Shown: piece after piece, positions 32,966 to 45,212 of the stretch
Numbering within the stretch: position 1 is the first letter of the stretch
How the letters are laid out: every line of letters starts with the position of its first letter
Assembly (NCBI RefSeq): GCF_003286085.1
Contig: NW_020825321.1
Location: forward strand, 620,001 to 684,000
Source: Drosophila persimilis
Taxonomy: Eukaryota > Arthropoda > Insecta > Diptera > Drosophilidae
Direction of reading: 5' to 3'
Length of the DNA stretch: 64,000 nt
Program-made: the position numbers and the translations under genes
The notes under the pieces: model-generated
Seen by the model: the letters and a program-made list of their open reading frames with translations, nothing else
Databases searched by the model: none
What the model was told of the DNA's origin: nothing

Positions 32966-33615
32966 CAAGCGCTCAACCCACTCACTATTTACTTTCTCCA
33001 CTCACTTCCCTTCTCCAATGCCAACTTCGTCCTAACTTCCATCTCTATTTTCGCTTCTTTTTCTTAAACAAAATATAGATTTTGTAACGGAAAACTGTTT
33101 CACTCTTCCGATTATCTTTCGTAGTGATCAGACGTGTTTTTGTTTTGCGCTCCGCATTTTTTCCTTTTGTTTTGAATAAACAGCCGGTGTTTTCCTAACT
33201 AAATTCTAATTATACTTTCTAACCAGACAACAATCTGGAAACCTATTCTATTCCGCGAGTGCATGCCTTTGATTAGTGTTAAAACATTATTTAACTTTTT
33301 GTTTTTCGGCGTCGGCTTGTCGTGTTTGTGTTGTTGCAGTGAGTGAGTACGCATTACATTGCATTGCAGTCCGCTCTCGTCTGGTAGCTTTTGTTGTGTT
33401 ATCACTCTCTCCCTATCACCTAAACTTAAATAACTGTTCTTTCTCTCTCGCTCTCGTAACTTTCTGTTCAGTAGCTCTCTCTCTCTCTCTCATTAGCTGC
33501 TGATGCAACTGTTCTCCTCTCCTCCTATTAGCGTTTGTCTGGCACACTGGTTTGATAGCCATTTGTTTTGAAATATTATTTGATTTTAATTTTAATTTTG
33601 TTCAAATTTTTTAAT

Positions 33616-34681
33616 ATGGAGTTTTCTGTTGTATGTGCCAAAAAATCATGCAATAAGCAGATCACCCACGATCAGCCGATTATCCCCTGCTGGCTCTGCG
33701 ACAGCGTAGTGCACGCAAAATGCGCTGGATTTTCTGGCCTTGTGAGTGATTGCCATTTCAAAGCGTAATGGTTTGCACTACAGTTGCGAGGCATGCCGTG
33801 CGGTGGAAAAGGACATGGTAGCTTTTATGAAGCAGACGCGGAGTGGCTTTAAGGAGCTGACCGTTGGTTTTAAAAACCAATACGATCGGCTCCTAGTCCT
33901 AGTCCTAGTGGAGGCTCAGTTTAGCGGCTTAAAACTGCTGAATGAGTCTCCGAGGCGCAAAAAGGTCACTCCGCGGGATCTGCAAGTGCCAACCGTCACT
34001 AAGCCGTGCCCCGCCGAAAAACTGACTCCGACCACTACAAGTGTGCAGCAGTTGACCTCGTTTGCCACTCCAAGGGCAACGACAGCTGCTGGCGATGCAG
34101 ATTCGGTAGCCGAATTCATCGGGTCGGAGAATGTGCAGCCAAGTACGTCTGCAGCGTCCGTGTCCGTGGTGTCCGCAAGTTCGCTAGTTGTGCCGTCTAT
34201 CCCGATTCCACCAGTAAATAGACGTTCCGGACCTCCGGATATTGCCACCACAGGTACTAGGCCTGTGGTGACTAAACCACTGGTGGGAGTCCCACCAAAA
34301 CGACAAGTTTTTGTTTCACGGCTGGCCCCTGACCTCACATCTAATGATGTAATTGCTTTTATTCCAAGCAAAATAAAAGCTGTGGGTTTAAAGGTGGAGA
34401 AATTTAACTTCTCTTATGCCAGGGAGATTGCCTCGTTTAAGATAAGCATCTCCCCAACTCAATTTGACACCATTTGCTCCGCCAAATTTTGGCCGGAGCA
34501 TTTGGTGGTGAAGGAGTTTAAGGCTAAGAAGAAGAATAGCCCCCTATATCCCTTCCAAATCTTTCCAGTGTGCCACCCTCAACCTCAACTTCCTCTTCCT
34601 CAACTTCCCGTCTTGCTTCCACCTTTCCAAAAAACTAATTTCTCTTTTAGTAACCTATCAGAATGTAAGAGGCTTGCGTAG
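33616..34681 (+). pseudogene. LINE A ORF1 with PHD-finger-like domain, one frameshift
   Basis: Starts MEFSVVCAKKSCNKQI at 33616. Cysteine pairs C-x4-C, CWLC, HAKC and, after a frameshift near 33760, CEAC form a PHD-like zinc finger. Next come a helical stretch (MKQTRSGFKELTVGF), the conserved QFSGLKLLNESPRRKK, and a low-complexity Ser/Val/Pro/Thr linker. A C-terminal part with RQVFVSRLAPDLTSNDV follows, then FNFSYAREIASFKISIS and FWPEHLVVKEFKAKKK, an RNA-binding-like fold in CR1 ORF1 proteins by position. ORF1 and ORF2 overlap by 8 bases. The frameshift inactivates it. Confidence 0.8.
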
Positions 34682-37346
34682 TAAGCTCAGCATTCTTTTC
34701 CGGGAGAGTGTTGTATTTGCTTCCCACGTTATTGTGTTTACTGAAACCTGGTTAAAGCCGGACATTCTTAGTTCCGAGGTTTTGGCAGGTCGGTACACAA
34801 CTTTTAGAAAGGACCGTTCGTGTCGACGTGCAGGGGGGGGGGTTCTAATTGCAGTGGACTCTTACTTCACGTCGGAACACTTCACAGTCCAAGTTCAACA
34901 GGAACTGGAATTCCTGTGTGTAAAACTGATTCTTCCCGCTTTCGCTATATTCATTACTTGCTCGTATATCCCACCTTCTTCGAATATTTCAATTTACGAG
35001 CAGCACTTGTCCGCTTTAACCGCTGTTTCTTCCTCGCTATCTGATAAAGATCATTTGATACTTCTTGGTGACTTCAACTTGCCAGGAACTGTTTGGTCTT
35101 CGGTAAACGAGTCTAGTATCCTAGTGCCCATGTCACGACATGACTTTGTTGACGGCTTGCTTAACCTGTCCCTGTCTGAAGACAATCATGTGAAAAATTC
35201 CGTGTGTCGATTGCTTGATCTGTTTGTTCTTAACCCGAGCCCTTCCGCTCACTATACCTGAAGACGCCTACCACCCTACTTTCGAGGTGTCGCTAGATGT
35301 AGGACCAACTGTATTGGATCGGTCGAGTAGGCTGCTTTCGTAAAGCCGAGTTTGCGAAGCTTAATAACCTCATTAGGGATTTTGATTGGTCCGCTTTGTA
35401 CTTGTGCACTGATATCATAAAAGGCACAACAATTTTTTACAATGCTCTTGGCACATTTTTCGATTCTTGTGTCCCGCTTTCTTGTCCGACTAGATCTGGA
35501 AAACCCCCTTGGTTTACCAAAGAGTTATCCAGTCTAAAAAACTTCAAATCAAGACTTTATAAACAATTTCAATTTACTTATCTCGATGCAGGATACGTTT
35601 TTCTCAGGACCCTAAACAGTTTTACAGCTTCGTAAACAGTAAGCGTAGAACGTCCGCACACCCATCCTCGCTATCATTTTGTAATACGTCGGCAAATAAT
35701 GATCAGGCAATTGCCGATCTTTTTGCCCAATTTTTCCAAACCACCTATTCTGAGGAAAGCTACTCTGGTCATCCGTATCCATACGGTTTACCGAGGTCGA
35801 ACGGCATTTTCAGTCCCTTGTTAAATGAATGTTCCCTACTTCATGATCTTCGACTAGTTAAGCCGGTGTTTTCACCGGGTCCAGACGGGGTTCCAGGTTG
35901 TGTACTCAGGTACTGCGCCGAGGCTCTGTGTGGACCTTTGCTTAAACTATTCACCCTGTCCATTGATTCTTCTTGCTTCCCCCCGATCTGGAAGGAATCG
36001 TTTATAATTCCGCTCCATAAAAAATGTAGCAAGTCTGATGCAAAAAATTATAGAGGTATAGCAAAGTTATCCGCTATTCCTAAAATGTTTGAGAAGGTTT
36101 TAACTCCGCACTTGCAACATCTTTGCAAGTCACTTATATCTCCAACTCAGCATGGATTTATAAGGCGGCGATCAACCACCACGAACATGTTAGAGTTTAC
36201 CTCTTTCATTATTAAAGGCTTTCAATGTAACTTACAGACGGATGTTATTTACACCGACTTTAGTAAAGCATTCGACTCTGTAAACCATTCCCTTTTAGCA
36301 CATAAACTTGACCTTTTAGGGTTTCCGCCCAACCTCCTGAGATGGATTTCTAGCTATCTTTGTTCTAGGTCTCAAAGAGTCCTCTTCAAAAACTCCCTCT
36401 CTTTACCAGTAAAGGTTTCTTCGGGAGTACCACAATGCAGCCATCTAGGCCCCTTACTCTTCACACTCTTTATTAATGACTTACCTTCAGTATTAACATA
36501 CTCTCGAGTACTTATGTAAGCGGATGATGTTAAACTCTGTGTCCAGTACAAGGACATTTCATTTCATTCTCGCTTGCAATCCGATCTCAATAACTTTCAG
36601 TCATGGTGTTGTGCAAACTTGTTACACCTTAATGCCTCGAAATGCAAAGTTATGACATTTCATCGTTCTAGCCCTTTGTTGGCTCCCTAACCCCATTTGG
36701 TGGTTCTCTTGAGAGAATTACCCTGGTGGATGATCTGGGTGTTATGTTAGACCCCAAGTTAAAGTTTTCCGAACACATTTCTACCATGGTAAATAAGGCC
36801 ATGGGCGTGCTTGGGTTTATAAAGAGGTGGTCAAAGGAATTTGACAACCCCTATATAACAAAGACTCTCTATACCTCGCTTGTTCGTCCGATCTTAGAAT
36901 ACGGCTCCTGTGTATGGTGCCCTCAGTACAAAGTACACCAGGACCGTATAGAATCAGTACAGAAAAACTTTTTACTCTTTGCTCTGCGGGGCCTTAACTG
37001 GGATGCGGATGTAAGACTCCCATCTTACTCTAGTAGACTACTATTAGTAAACCTCCCATCCTTAGTTAACCGTAGAAAAATGCTTGGTGTGATATTTATG
37101 CACAACTTGATCAGGGGTGACATAGACAGCCCTGATCTGTTGAGCCGCATAAACTTCACGATTCCTATTAGACTGACTAGAAATTTTATACCGTTGTTCC
37201 TTCCACTTTGTAGATCGAATTATTCCTTGCATGAACCGTTTAGGGTCTTATGCTCGGATTATAATTCCCTCTACCATATTAAATCCAACACTAATTCTTT
37301 TCCTCTTATTAAATTATTAATCCTTACACACCTTTCTATTAATTAG
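34674..37346 (+). pseudogene. LINE A ORF2: endonuclease and reverse transcriptase, broken
   Basis: APE-like endonuclease at 34674-35261 (VIVFTETWLKPDI, GGGVLIAV, HLILLGDFNLPG). The frame is lost between 35262 and 35817. RT is open at 35818-36519: GPDGVPGCVLRYCAEAL, FIIPLHKK, QHGFIRRRSTTTNML, YTDFSKAFDSVNHSLL and SGVPQCSHLGPLLFTLFIND. A TAA at 36517-36519 replaces the Tyr of the catalytic YADD. After further frame change the C-terminus (36726-37346) reads DDLGVMLDPKLKFSEHI and LVRPILEYGSCVWCPQY. No RNase H is present. Confidence 0.87.
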
Positions 37347-37447
37347 TAACTGTAGTGGTATTTGTATTTTGATTGCATGCTTAGTTTCTTAGTAAGTTTA
37401 GTGCTAATTTTCCTCGAATGTTAATCTACTAGCTATCTTTTTTGCAT

Positions 37448-37544
37448 GTTCGCGTTTGGTTCGGCTACGCACCGCGCGTCATGCGGCAGCGCCCCTCGGT
37501 CGGTTGGGCGGGAGGAGGGCTGCGTTTTGCCTGGGATCCGCGCG
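37448..37544 (+). other. G+C-rich block in LINE A 3' region absent from the sister copy
   Basis: Between TGCAT (37443-37447) and GTAACAGCCTTCTGCTGG, this copy has about 97 bases of G+C-rich sequence. The minus-strand relative at about 51430-51460 has only a few bases at the same place. It is either an insertion here or a deletion there. The origin is unknown. Confidence 0.65.
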
Positions 37545-37834
37545 TAACAGCCTTCTGCTGGTGTCACACGGGCCACTTGACGGTGCAGTAACTGCATCGC
37601 CTCTTGAAAGATGCAGTCATTGCATGTCAACGTCCAAAGAAAAAAAAAAAAAAAAAAAAACAGAGACATTTAAAATTCTTTTAAGTGTATGCTCCAGCCA
37701 GTGAGAAGTAGTTTAAGTTCGTACCCCATAAGTTATTTACAAATCATAATAAAAATAAATCATAATTCAGGACGAATTCTAAGAAGGATTGCCCTCTTGG
37801 GCATGGGTTTAGAATCAAAATTAAAATAAAAAAT

Positions 37835-38147
37835 TGTTGCGTGACCTTCCATCCATGGCCACAATTATTAGTTATTGATCTGAATTATGAAGTCTAGTGT
37901 AAGTTAGGCTAGGGCAAAGCGGGAGCGCAATAAAAGCTCGCTCTCTCGCTCTTGGCGAATTCGCCCCGCTTTGCCACCGTAGGATAGCTAGAGTAAGAGA
38001 TTTGAATTGTGAAGAAAATATAGTTCTTCGCCAACCTTGAATTAGATCGAGCGTATCAAGTTTTTTCGCCTCGCCGAATAAATAATTTAAATTACAGTCA
38101 CCCAAAGTTTTCGGTAATTGATTAGAAAAACTCTTCTAATTTTTTCA
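37835..38147 (+). repeat. 5' LTR, BEL family 1 copy 2
   Basis: 313 bp, TGTTGCGTGACC to TTTTTCA; followed by the primer site TGGCGCCCCCGGGTGGAC at 38148-38165. Confidence 0.95.
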
Positions 38148-38165
38148 TGGCGCCCCCGGGTGGAC
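38148..38165 (+). promoter_or_regulatory. Primer binding site, BEL family 1 copy 2
   Basis: Identical 18 bases to 20417-20434, directly after the LTR; the tRNA primer is not assigned. Confidence 0.75.
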
Positions 38166-38821
38166 TGTAAAGTGAATTATAGGCAACAAAAAATAAGTGA
38201 CAGTGACACAAGAAATTGCAGTATACATATGCAAACATATTCGTTTCCCGCGTCGTGTGTGTGTGCAATCGGCAATCATTTTTTTTGTAAGATATCATCG
38301 CGTCGGTCGCGCCAACAATAATTTTTGTGCAAATTCTGCCACAGCCGAGGGATGCCCTGCGATAAAGACAGGAAAGTAGCAGTTGGATTCAAAGATCCAA
38401 AAGAGGAATCAGAGGTATTTGTGCAGAAAATTGAAGGCTGAGCAAAAGACATGCAGATCTCTCTTTGAGGTGTCTTGTGCTGAAAACATTGCACATCGCC
38501 TTCAATTCTAGGCACAGACGTATGATATACATATAGTAGAGCTTAATTGCATGCATTTTATTAGTAATTGCATAAATATAACTAAAAACATAAATACATA
38601 CATATCGACACATACAGACATACATATGTGAACCGCTATTTGGACGCAACAGTTATATGTACATACATACATCTTTCGTTTACTGCAATCACTGTCAATT
38701 CAATTCAAATTCGTTTTCGATTATCGTTCTCGTTCAAACATTTAAAAAAAAAAAAATAATAATAAATAAATAAATAAAAATAATACTGCTTTGTTGCGTA
38801 AAATCTTCATACACAAACATT

Positions 38822-40177
38822 ATGGCAGAAAAAAGTAAATCCACTCTTGAAGACTTAAAGATTAAGCTCAAAAGTCGAGTAAAAAGCATTCGCCGCTTAG
38901 AGGATCGATTAGATCAAGGGTCGATTCCTTTGCAATTACCGGAATTACAATGTAGATTAGATTGTTTGAATGCTTCAATTGATAAGGCTAACCATTTGCA
39001 GGAGCAAATCGAGGACATAACAGGTGATGATGCATATGCAGCCGAGTTGGAAGAGCTGACGATTGTCACCAAGGGAAAGATAATGTCGCTTATCGCCGCC
39101 TTTGATGCAGCAAGCGAGACGAAGCCAGTGTCTTCTTCAGCCCCAACTCATGCTAGACTTCCGAAATTGGCATTACCCAAATTTAGTGGTAAACACTAGG
39201 AATTCAAAAATTTCATTAGCCTTTTTGAGAGACTAGTCCATAGCGACAACAGCATACCGGTGATCGAAAAATTTAATCATTTGATTTCGTGCCTCTCTGA
39301 TGAAGCATTAGGAACAATTAAGGCGATCCAAGTCACCGAGGCAAATTATGAAAAGGCCATGGCTGGCCTAAAACGAGTATATGACAACGATTATTTGATT
39401 TTCACGAATAATATTTCCACATTGTTCAATCTGCCGAGAATATCGCATCAATCTGCATCATCTCTAAGAACTCTAATCGATACTGTTTCGTCGATTTACG
39501 GATCGTTACTGTCGATCGGAGATGATACAAAAATTTCGAATGCAATGCTCATTCATCTCGTTTTAAACAGAGTCGACCCAGTGACGAAACAAAAATGGGA
39601 TGAACAGCTTACTTATGAGAAGTTGCCGCTTTGGTCCGACTTTGAGAAAGTCTTGAATCGTCGATACCAGCATCTGTCTGCTGAAGAATCGACCAAGCCA
39701 AGGCAAGACAAAGTCATGCCAAGCAAGCAACATAATCGCAGTTCATTTGCTTGTTCTTCCACTTCCACCAACAGTAGAACTCAGCAAACTTGTAGCTACT
39801 GCAATTCAGGAGACCATGTAGTGTCAAATTGCCCTTCATTTTCGCGTCTCTCGGTGATGCAAAGGTTTGAGTTTGCTAAGTCGGCATCCCTATGCATTAA
39901 TTGTCTGCGAAAAGGCCACGCTGTTGTAAAATGCAAAGCCAATAAATGTCGAGTGTGCAGCCGCTCACATCATACATTATTGCATCGATACACAGTGTCG
40001 GCTAATAGTCCCGCATTGCCACCACCCCAAGAGAGTCCTTCTCCTCCATCAAATCAGAATCTACCTTCCACGTCACATGTTTTGCATGCGACAGCGTTGG
40101 ACAGGGTATTTCTGGCTACGTCGATCGTAAGCGTCCGAACTAAGACCGGTGAACACATTCTGGCCAGAGCTCTGCTC
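38822..40177 (+). pseudogene. BEL family 1 copy 2 gag, one nonsense codon
   Basis: Begins MAEKSKSTLEDLKIKLKSRV at 38822 and stays in frame except for a TAG at 39197-39199 in the gag domain (after PKFSGKH). Gag continues from 39200 with FKNFISLFERLVHSDN, then PRQDKVM once, and two zinc knuckle-like segments: CSYCNSGDHVVSNC and CINCLRKGHAVVKCKANKC. This copy retains residues that copy 1 lost. It leads without break into the protease. Confidence 0.9.
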
Positions 40178-43100
40178 GACTCTGGATCACAAACAAATTT
40201 CATTACCGAGGACCTCGCTAATCGCTTACAGATCCGTAGAGAGGTGTCCTGTATTAACTTGCTTGGAATTGGTGAATCTAATTCTCAAGTAAAGGATAAA
40301 ATACACACAGTGGTGAAGTCGCGAATAAATGGTAGTGAGTTCTCCTTTGATTTTTGGATCCTGAAATCAATTTCAGGTTATCACCCTGACCAGTCAGTGA
40401 ATGTGACTGACTGGCGAATACCAGAGAACCTACCACTGGCAGACCCTTATTTCTACAAGCCACAAAGAATAGATATGCTAATTGGAGCAGAATCGTTCTT
40501 TGAATTATTAGCTGTTGGTCAAATTAAACAAGGTCCTGACTTTCCAACTCTTCAGAAAACCCTTCTTGGTTGGGTTGTGTCGGGAAAATATGTTTCCAGG
40601 AGTTCTGCTCCTCAAATTACAAACAGTTTGAGTTGCAGTGAAGAGCTGCTAGTATCCATCGATAGGACCTTGAAAATGTTTTGGTCACTGGAAGAAATGC
40701 CATCTACCAAGAAAATTGAAACACCTGAGCACAAGCTATGTGAAGAACACTATCGTAAGACGACTCAGGTACTATCATCAGGTCGGTTCGAAGTAAGGCT
40801 CCCGTTTAAATCAGATCCAAATTGTTTAGGCAACTCCTTTGAGGTTGCGAAACAGCGGTTTTTGTCGCTTGAAAGACGATTGCATCATGACCCTGAGTTG
40901 AAGAAAATGTACTTGGAATTCATGGAAGGGTACCTCTCCTTAGGTCATATGTCTCCTACTGACAATACGATTCCTTCTACTCCACACTACGTAATCCCTC
41001 TTCAGTGTGTTCTGAGGCCCCAAAGTACGTCTACCAAGCTCCGAGTCGTGTTCGATGCTTCGTCCAAGACGTCCTCACAGGTGGCCTTAAATGATATTCT
41101 GATGGTGGGACCTACCATTCAAGAGGAATTATACTCGACACTGCTCCGTTTCCGTCTGCACAGGTTTGCCCTGACTGCTGATGTTAAAAAGATGTATCGC
41201 CAAGTGATGGTGAACGAAGCGGATCGGCAGTTTCAGCTCATAGTGTGGAGAAGAGACCCTTCTGAATCCTTGAGATTATACAAGCTCAACACTGTAACCT
41301 ATGGGACTGGACCAGCCCCATTCTTAGCTATCCGGTGTTTGAAAAGGTTGAGTGAGTCCGCGAAGCTCTCATTCCCTAGAGCTGCTAACGTTATTGGGTC
41401 CGACTTTTACGTCGATGACTTGTTGACTGGTGCTGCATGCGTAGAGGAGCTAAGGGCAATTAAGTCCGAAGTGTCTCAGGTTCTTCAGACCGCAGGGTTT
41501 GAGTTGACTAAGTGGTTTTCAAACTCACCCGAGATCACCGCCTCTGAGAGCACAGCCAAACCCATAACAATCTCGGATTCAGAGTCGACAAAGGCGTTAG
41601 GAATCTCATGGTTACCTACTGACGATGCCTTTAAGTTCAAAATTGACAATTCAGTTATGGGTCTCCGAGCGACAAAACGGAACATACTATCGGTGACATC
41701 AAAGTTGTTTGACCCCCTTGGTTTATTAAGTCCTATCGTTATAAAAGGCAAGATCCTATTGCAGGAGCTTTGGCTTAACAAACTAGATTGGGATGAGTCG
41801 ATCCCGCTGCATTTGGAAACAGCGTGGAATAAGTTGAAAAATACACTATCTCAATTGGAAGACATATCCATATCTCGTTTTGTGTATTCCGATCCGATGT
41901 CACCGGTTCAAATACATGCCTTTGCTGACGCCTCCATGAGATCGTATGGAGCGTGCGTCTATATACGTAGCAGAACTGCAGAAGGTTAAAAAGTATCATT
42001 GTTGACTTCGAAATCCAAAGTAGCGCCGCTCAAGACCAAAACGCTCCCAAGGCTTGAGTTATGTGCCGCTCACCTTCTCGCAGATCTCTGTCACAGAATC
42101 AAGCCCCTATTAAACGTGCCCATTGAACGAGTCGTTTATTGGTCGGATTCAGAGGTAACTCTCCATTGGATCCGGTCTCATCCATCGTCGTTGTCGACTT
42201 TCGTTTCAAATAGAGTGGCTGAGATTCAAGAGTGGTCAGATGATGCTACGTGGCGGCATGTACCCACGAAACAGAACCCAGCAGATATTGTCTCAAGAGG
42301 TTGTGACGTCGACGAAATCGTTCAGTCAATTTGGTTCGAAGGACCATCATTTCTGAAAGAGGAAGAAGAAAACTGGCCCAAGAACGCTCATTTCGAACAC
42401 TCCGATGATCTTCAGCTGGAAAAGAGGAAGACTGCGGTCGGGCTGACCGCGGCTGTGCGAAGTTCGGAGCTGTTAGATGTCATCGAGGGATTCTCGTCAC
42501 ACCTCAAACTGCCTCGAGTGTTCGTGTATGTGTTCCGCTTTATAAGAAAATGTAAAGACCCAAGCCTAAATTTCGAAAAAACTACCTCACCGACCGAATA
42601 CAATGAAGCCTTTTATAAAATTGTCGAAATCGTCCAGCATCACGAGTATCAAGGAGAAATCGAAAAGGTTGGGAAAGGATCTACAATTGGTCCTAGTCTT
42701 CAGCGGTTGAACCCATTCATCCATGAAGACACAGGGACTTGGTGTAACTTTTCGTTGTTGCGAGTGGGGGGGCGACTAGCCAAAGCTCCTATATCATACG
42801 ATGCCAAGTTTCCTCTGCTTTTGACTAAGCGCTCGCAATTCGTGCGAAGCTATATTCGTCATCTGCACCATTCGAATTTTCATGTCGGCCCACGAGCACT
42901 TGTGAGCATCCTTCGACAGAGCGTGTGGATAGTGAACGCTCAGGAGGTCTGCCGTCAGACAGTTCGATCATGTATGCGCTGTTTTAAATGCAAGCCTCGA
43001 TTGCTGACGCAACTCATGGGGAATTTACCCGCAGATCGACTCCGTGCTCTCCGCCCATTTTCAATTTGCGGCGTTGATTTTTGTGGACCAGTGCACACGA

Positions 43101-43970
43101 CATTGAAAATTCGCGGAAGGCCCCCATACAAGTCATACATTGCGCTTTTTGTTTGTTTTGCGTCCAAGGCGGTTCACCTAGAAATAGTTTCCGATCTAAC
43201 CACTGATTGTTTTTTGTTGGCTTTTCAATGGTTCGTCGGGCGCCGAGGATATCCCCAAGTCGTTCATTGCGACAACGGGACGAACTTCGTCGGAGCGAGC
43301 CGCCATCTCAGCGCTCTGCGGATCAGGCTCAAGGAGCAAGGAGACGCAATTCGCGACTTCGCGTCAAAGAACGGATGCGAATTTGCGTTCATACCGCCGC
43401 GAGCTCCTCACATGGGAGGGCTATGGGAGGCAGGTGTAAAAACTGCCAAGAGCCTACTCCTACGGGCGGTAGGCAGCGCGCTCCTAACCGCCGAAGAGCT
43501 CGCCACAGTCCTTGTCGGCATCGAGGCCATAATGAACTCGAGGCCGCTGGGAGCCATCAGCCAAGATCCAAGCGACGGCGAGGCCCTAACACCCGGGCAC
43601 CTGCTGACAGGCGGGTCGCTCATCGCCCCCCAGCACTGCGGACTCCGGACCAGGAGAGTCTCAGTTGCTTGCGGCGATGGCGACTTATCTCGTCAGTCAG
43701 GCAAGCGTTTTGGCAGCGATGGTCCCGCGAATATATCCTGGGGCTGCAAATTCGGGGCAAATGGCACCAGCAGCAACCGAACCTCGAGGAAGGAGACCTC
43801 GTCATCGTGGCCGAGGACAATCTGCCGCCTCAGGAGTGGCTCGTGGGGAGGGTCATCGCCACGCACGCAGGAGAGGACGGAATGGTCAGGGTCGTCGAAA
43901 TAAGGACTAGCACTGGAGCGGTTTTTCGGCGGCCCATACACAAATTAGCGCCGCTCCCAATGTGTTGAAG
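40178..43970 (+). pseudogene. BEL family 1 copy 2 protease-RT-RNase H-integrase, broken twice
   Basis: Protease Asp-Ser-Gly at 40178-40186, RT YVDD at 41408-41419, and RNase H HAFADASMRSYGACVYI. A TAA at 41987-41989 comes from a paired one-base loss and gain relative to copy 1. The frame then stays open to 43903 through the integrase finger (HHSNFHVG, CMRCFKCK) and core (GVDFCGPV, HCDNGTNFVGA, MGGLWEAG). One C is missing from a C-run near 43627, so the last ~110 residues (LSCLRRWR to RRPIHKLAPLPMC) lie in another frame ending about 43970. Confidence 0.93.
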
Positions 43971-43996
43971 CCGATGCAGGCGTTCAACGGGGCCGG

Positions 43997-44299
43997 TGTT
44001 GCGTGACCTTCCATCCATGGCCACAATTATTAGTTATTGATCTGAATTATGAAGTCTAGTGTAAGTTTGGCTAGGGCAAAGCGGGAGCGCAATAAAAGCT
44101 CGCTCTTGGCGAATTCCCCCGCTTTGCCACCGTAGTATAGCTAGAGTAAGAGATTTGAATTGTGAAGAAAATATAGTTGTTCGCCAACCTTGAATTAGAT
44201 CGAGCGTATCAAGTTTTTTCGCCCCGCCAAATAAATAATTTAAATTACAGCCACCCAAAGTTTTCGGTAATTGATTAGAAAAACTCTTCTAATTTTTCA
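43997..44299 (+). repeat. 3' LTR, BEL family 1 copy 2
   Basis: 303 bp. It lacks about 8 bases of the CTCTCTCG tract present in the other LTRs. Followed by AAAAT target duplication. Confidence 0.94.
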
Positions 44300-44719
44300 A
44301 AAATAATAACATATAAGCAAATATATTTCATATATGTAATCAAAAAATTGTCCGCTCATACAAATTAAAATAAATCACTTTACGATGTTTTAATTTAATT
44401 TAATTACTTTTATCCTCCCCCAAATATTATTTGAGTAAAAAAAATTATTTTATATCTAAATGCAAATGTAATTTATTTATAATCTTCTCCAATTGCACTG
44501 ATTCATATTTTCTGAGACCAAAAAAGAATGTCAGCACGCTTGAATCCCTGTACTGTTTTGACACGCACAGAATCCCTGAATTTGTTATTTTCACGTCGAT
44601 CTTGAAATTTTTCAATAACAGAGTCGTCTTTGAAACCAACATATCTAAAAATTGCCATAGTAAAACACTCAGCAACTCTGTCTCACATATCAAATCTCTC
44701 GTACATCACAGCACATCGT
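44300..44719. other. AT-rich flank without a recognised gene
   Basis: Continues from the target duplication AAAAT. An open frame at 44431-44889 is low complexity and resembles no family I know. The right end grades into a LINE A-like leader. Confidence 0.4.
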
Positions 44720-45207
44720 TCGTTCTTTCTCATAATGACCAGACGTGTTTTTTACTTTTATTTTGCATAAAAAGCCGTGGTTTTGATAAAAATAATCTTT
44801 TAATTAACTCTCTAATCGGCCTACAATCTTATAATCTATACCTACTGCGAAACATAATTGAATTATTTATTTCATGCGTCAGTAAGTAGTGGATTTTGTT
44901 TTGTTGCTTTTTGTAAGTACGCTCTCCCATTATATTTAACCCGATTTCATCTCGTAGAATTTGCCATTCTGTTCTCTTCTATTGTCCAAACCTTATTAAC
45001 TCTTTCTTCTATCTCTATCACTAGACTTTCTGGGCAGTAACGCCCTCTTTTCTTAGCTTTTGCTGTAACCGCTCTCCTATCACTTTTACTAATTCCGCTT
45101 AAGCATTTGTCTGGTACATTGGTATAACAACTTGTTGTCCCTTTTGGTTCACCAAAGAGTTATCCAGTGTAAAAAAATTAAAACCAGACTTTGAACAACA
45201 TTTCAAG
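44720..45207 (+). mobile_element. LINE A relative, internally deleted
   Basis: The leader resembles LINE A (gaccagacgtgttttt, then CTCT-rich tracts, GCATTTGTCTGGTACATTGG matching 33532 onward). At about 45145 it jumps to ORF2-region sequence (TTTGGTTCACCAAAGAGTTATCCAG, compare 35510-35530). ORF1 and the endonuclease are missing. It is cut at 45212 by the LTR of BEL family 2. Confidence 0.72.
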
Positions 45208-45212
45208 AAGTT

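Larger units (their letters stand above)
33100..37834 (+). mobile_element. LINE A: CR1-like non-LTR retrotransposon, nearly full length
   Basis: Leader (from about 33,100; shared 'atcagacgtgtttt'-type start with 44,720), ORF1 with PHD-finger-like cysteines (33616-34681), ORF2 with endonuclease and RT (34674-37346), and a 3' region ending in an A-rich tail at about 37815-37834. The tail received BEL family 1 copy 2. PHD fingers in ORF1 are known in CR1-like elements, hence the call; the jockey group is the alternative. Stops and frameshifts make it inactive. A minus-strand relative lies at 51381-52540. Confidence 0.82.
37835..44299 (+). mobile_element. BEL/Pao retrotransposon family 1, copy 2 (full length, decayed)
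   Basis: Second full copy of the family at 20106, in the same orientation. LTRs are 37835-38147 and 43997-44299, with the 5 bp target duplication AAAAT at 37830-37834 and 44300-44304. It inserted in the A-rich tail of LINE A. It is about 220 bp shorter than copy 1, mainly because a leader block is missing. The polyprotein is interrupted by stops at 39197-39199 and 41987-41989 and a frameshift near 43627. Confidence 0.95.

Noticed and set aside
37433..37704. Small frames over the G+C-rich block and poly(A)
   Set aside because: Lysine or phenylalanine runs come from the A-tract; the frames are not shared with the relative on the minus strand.
44431..44889. 152-codon open frame
   Set aside because: Low-complexity AT-rich residues with no domain; ends in the leader of a LINE relic.
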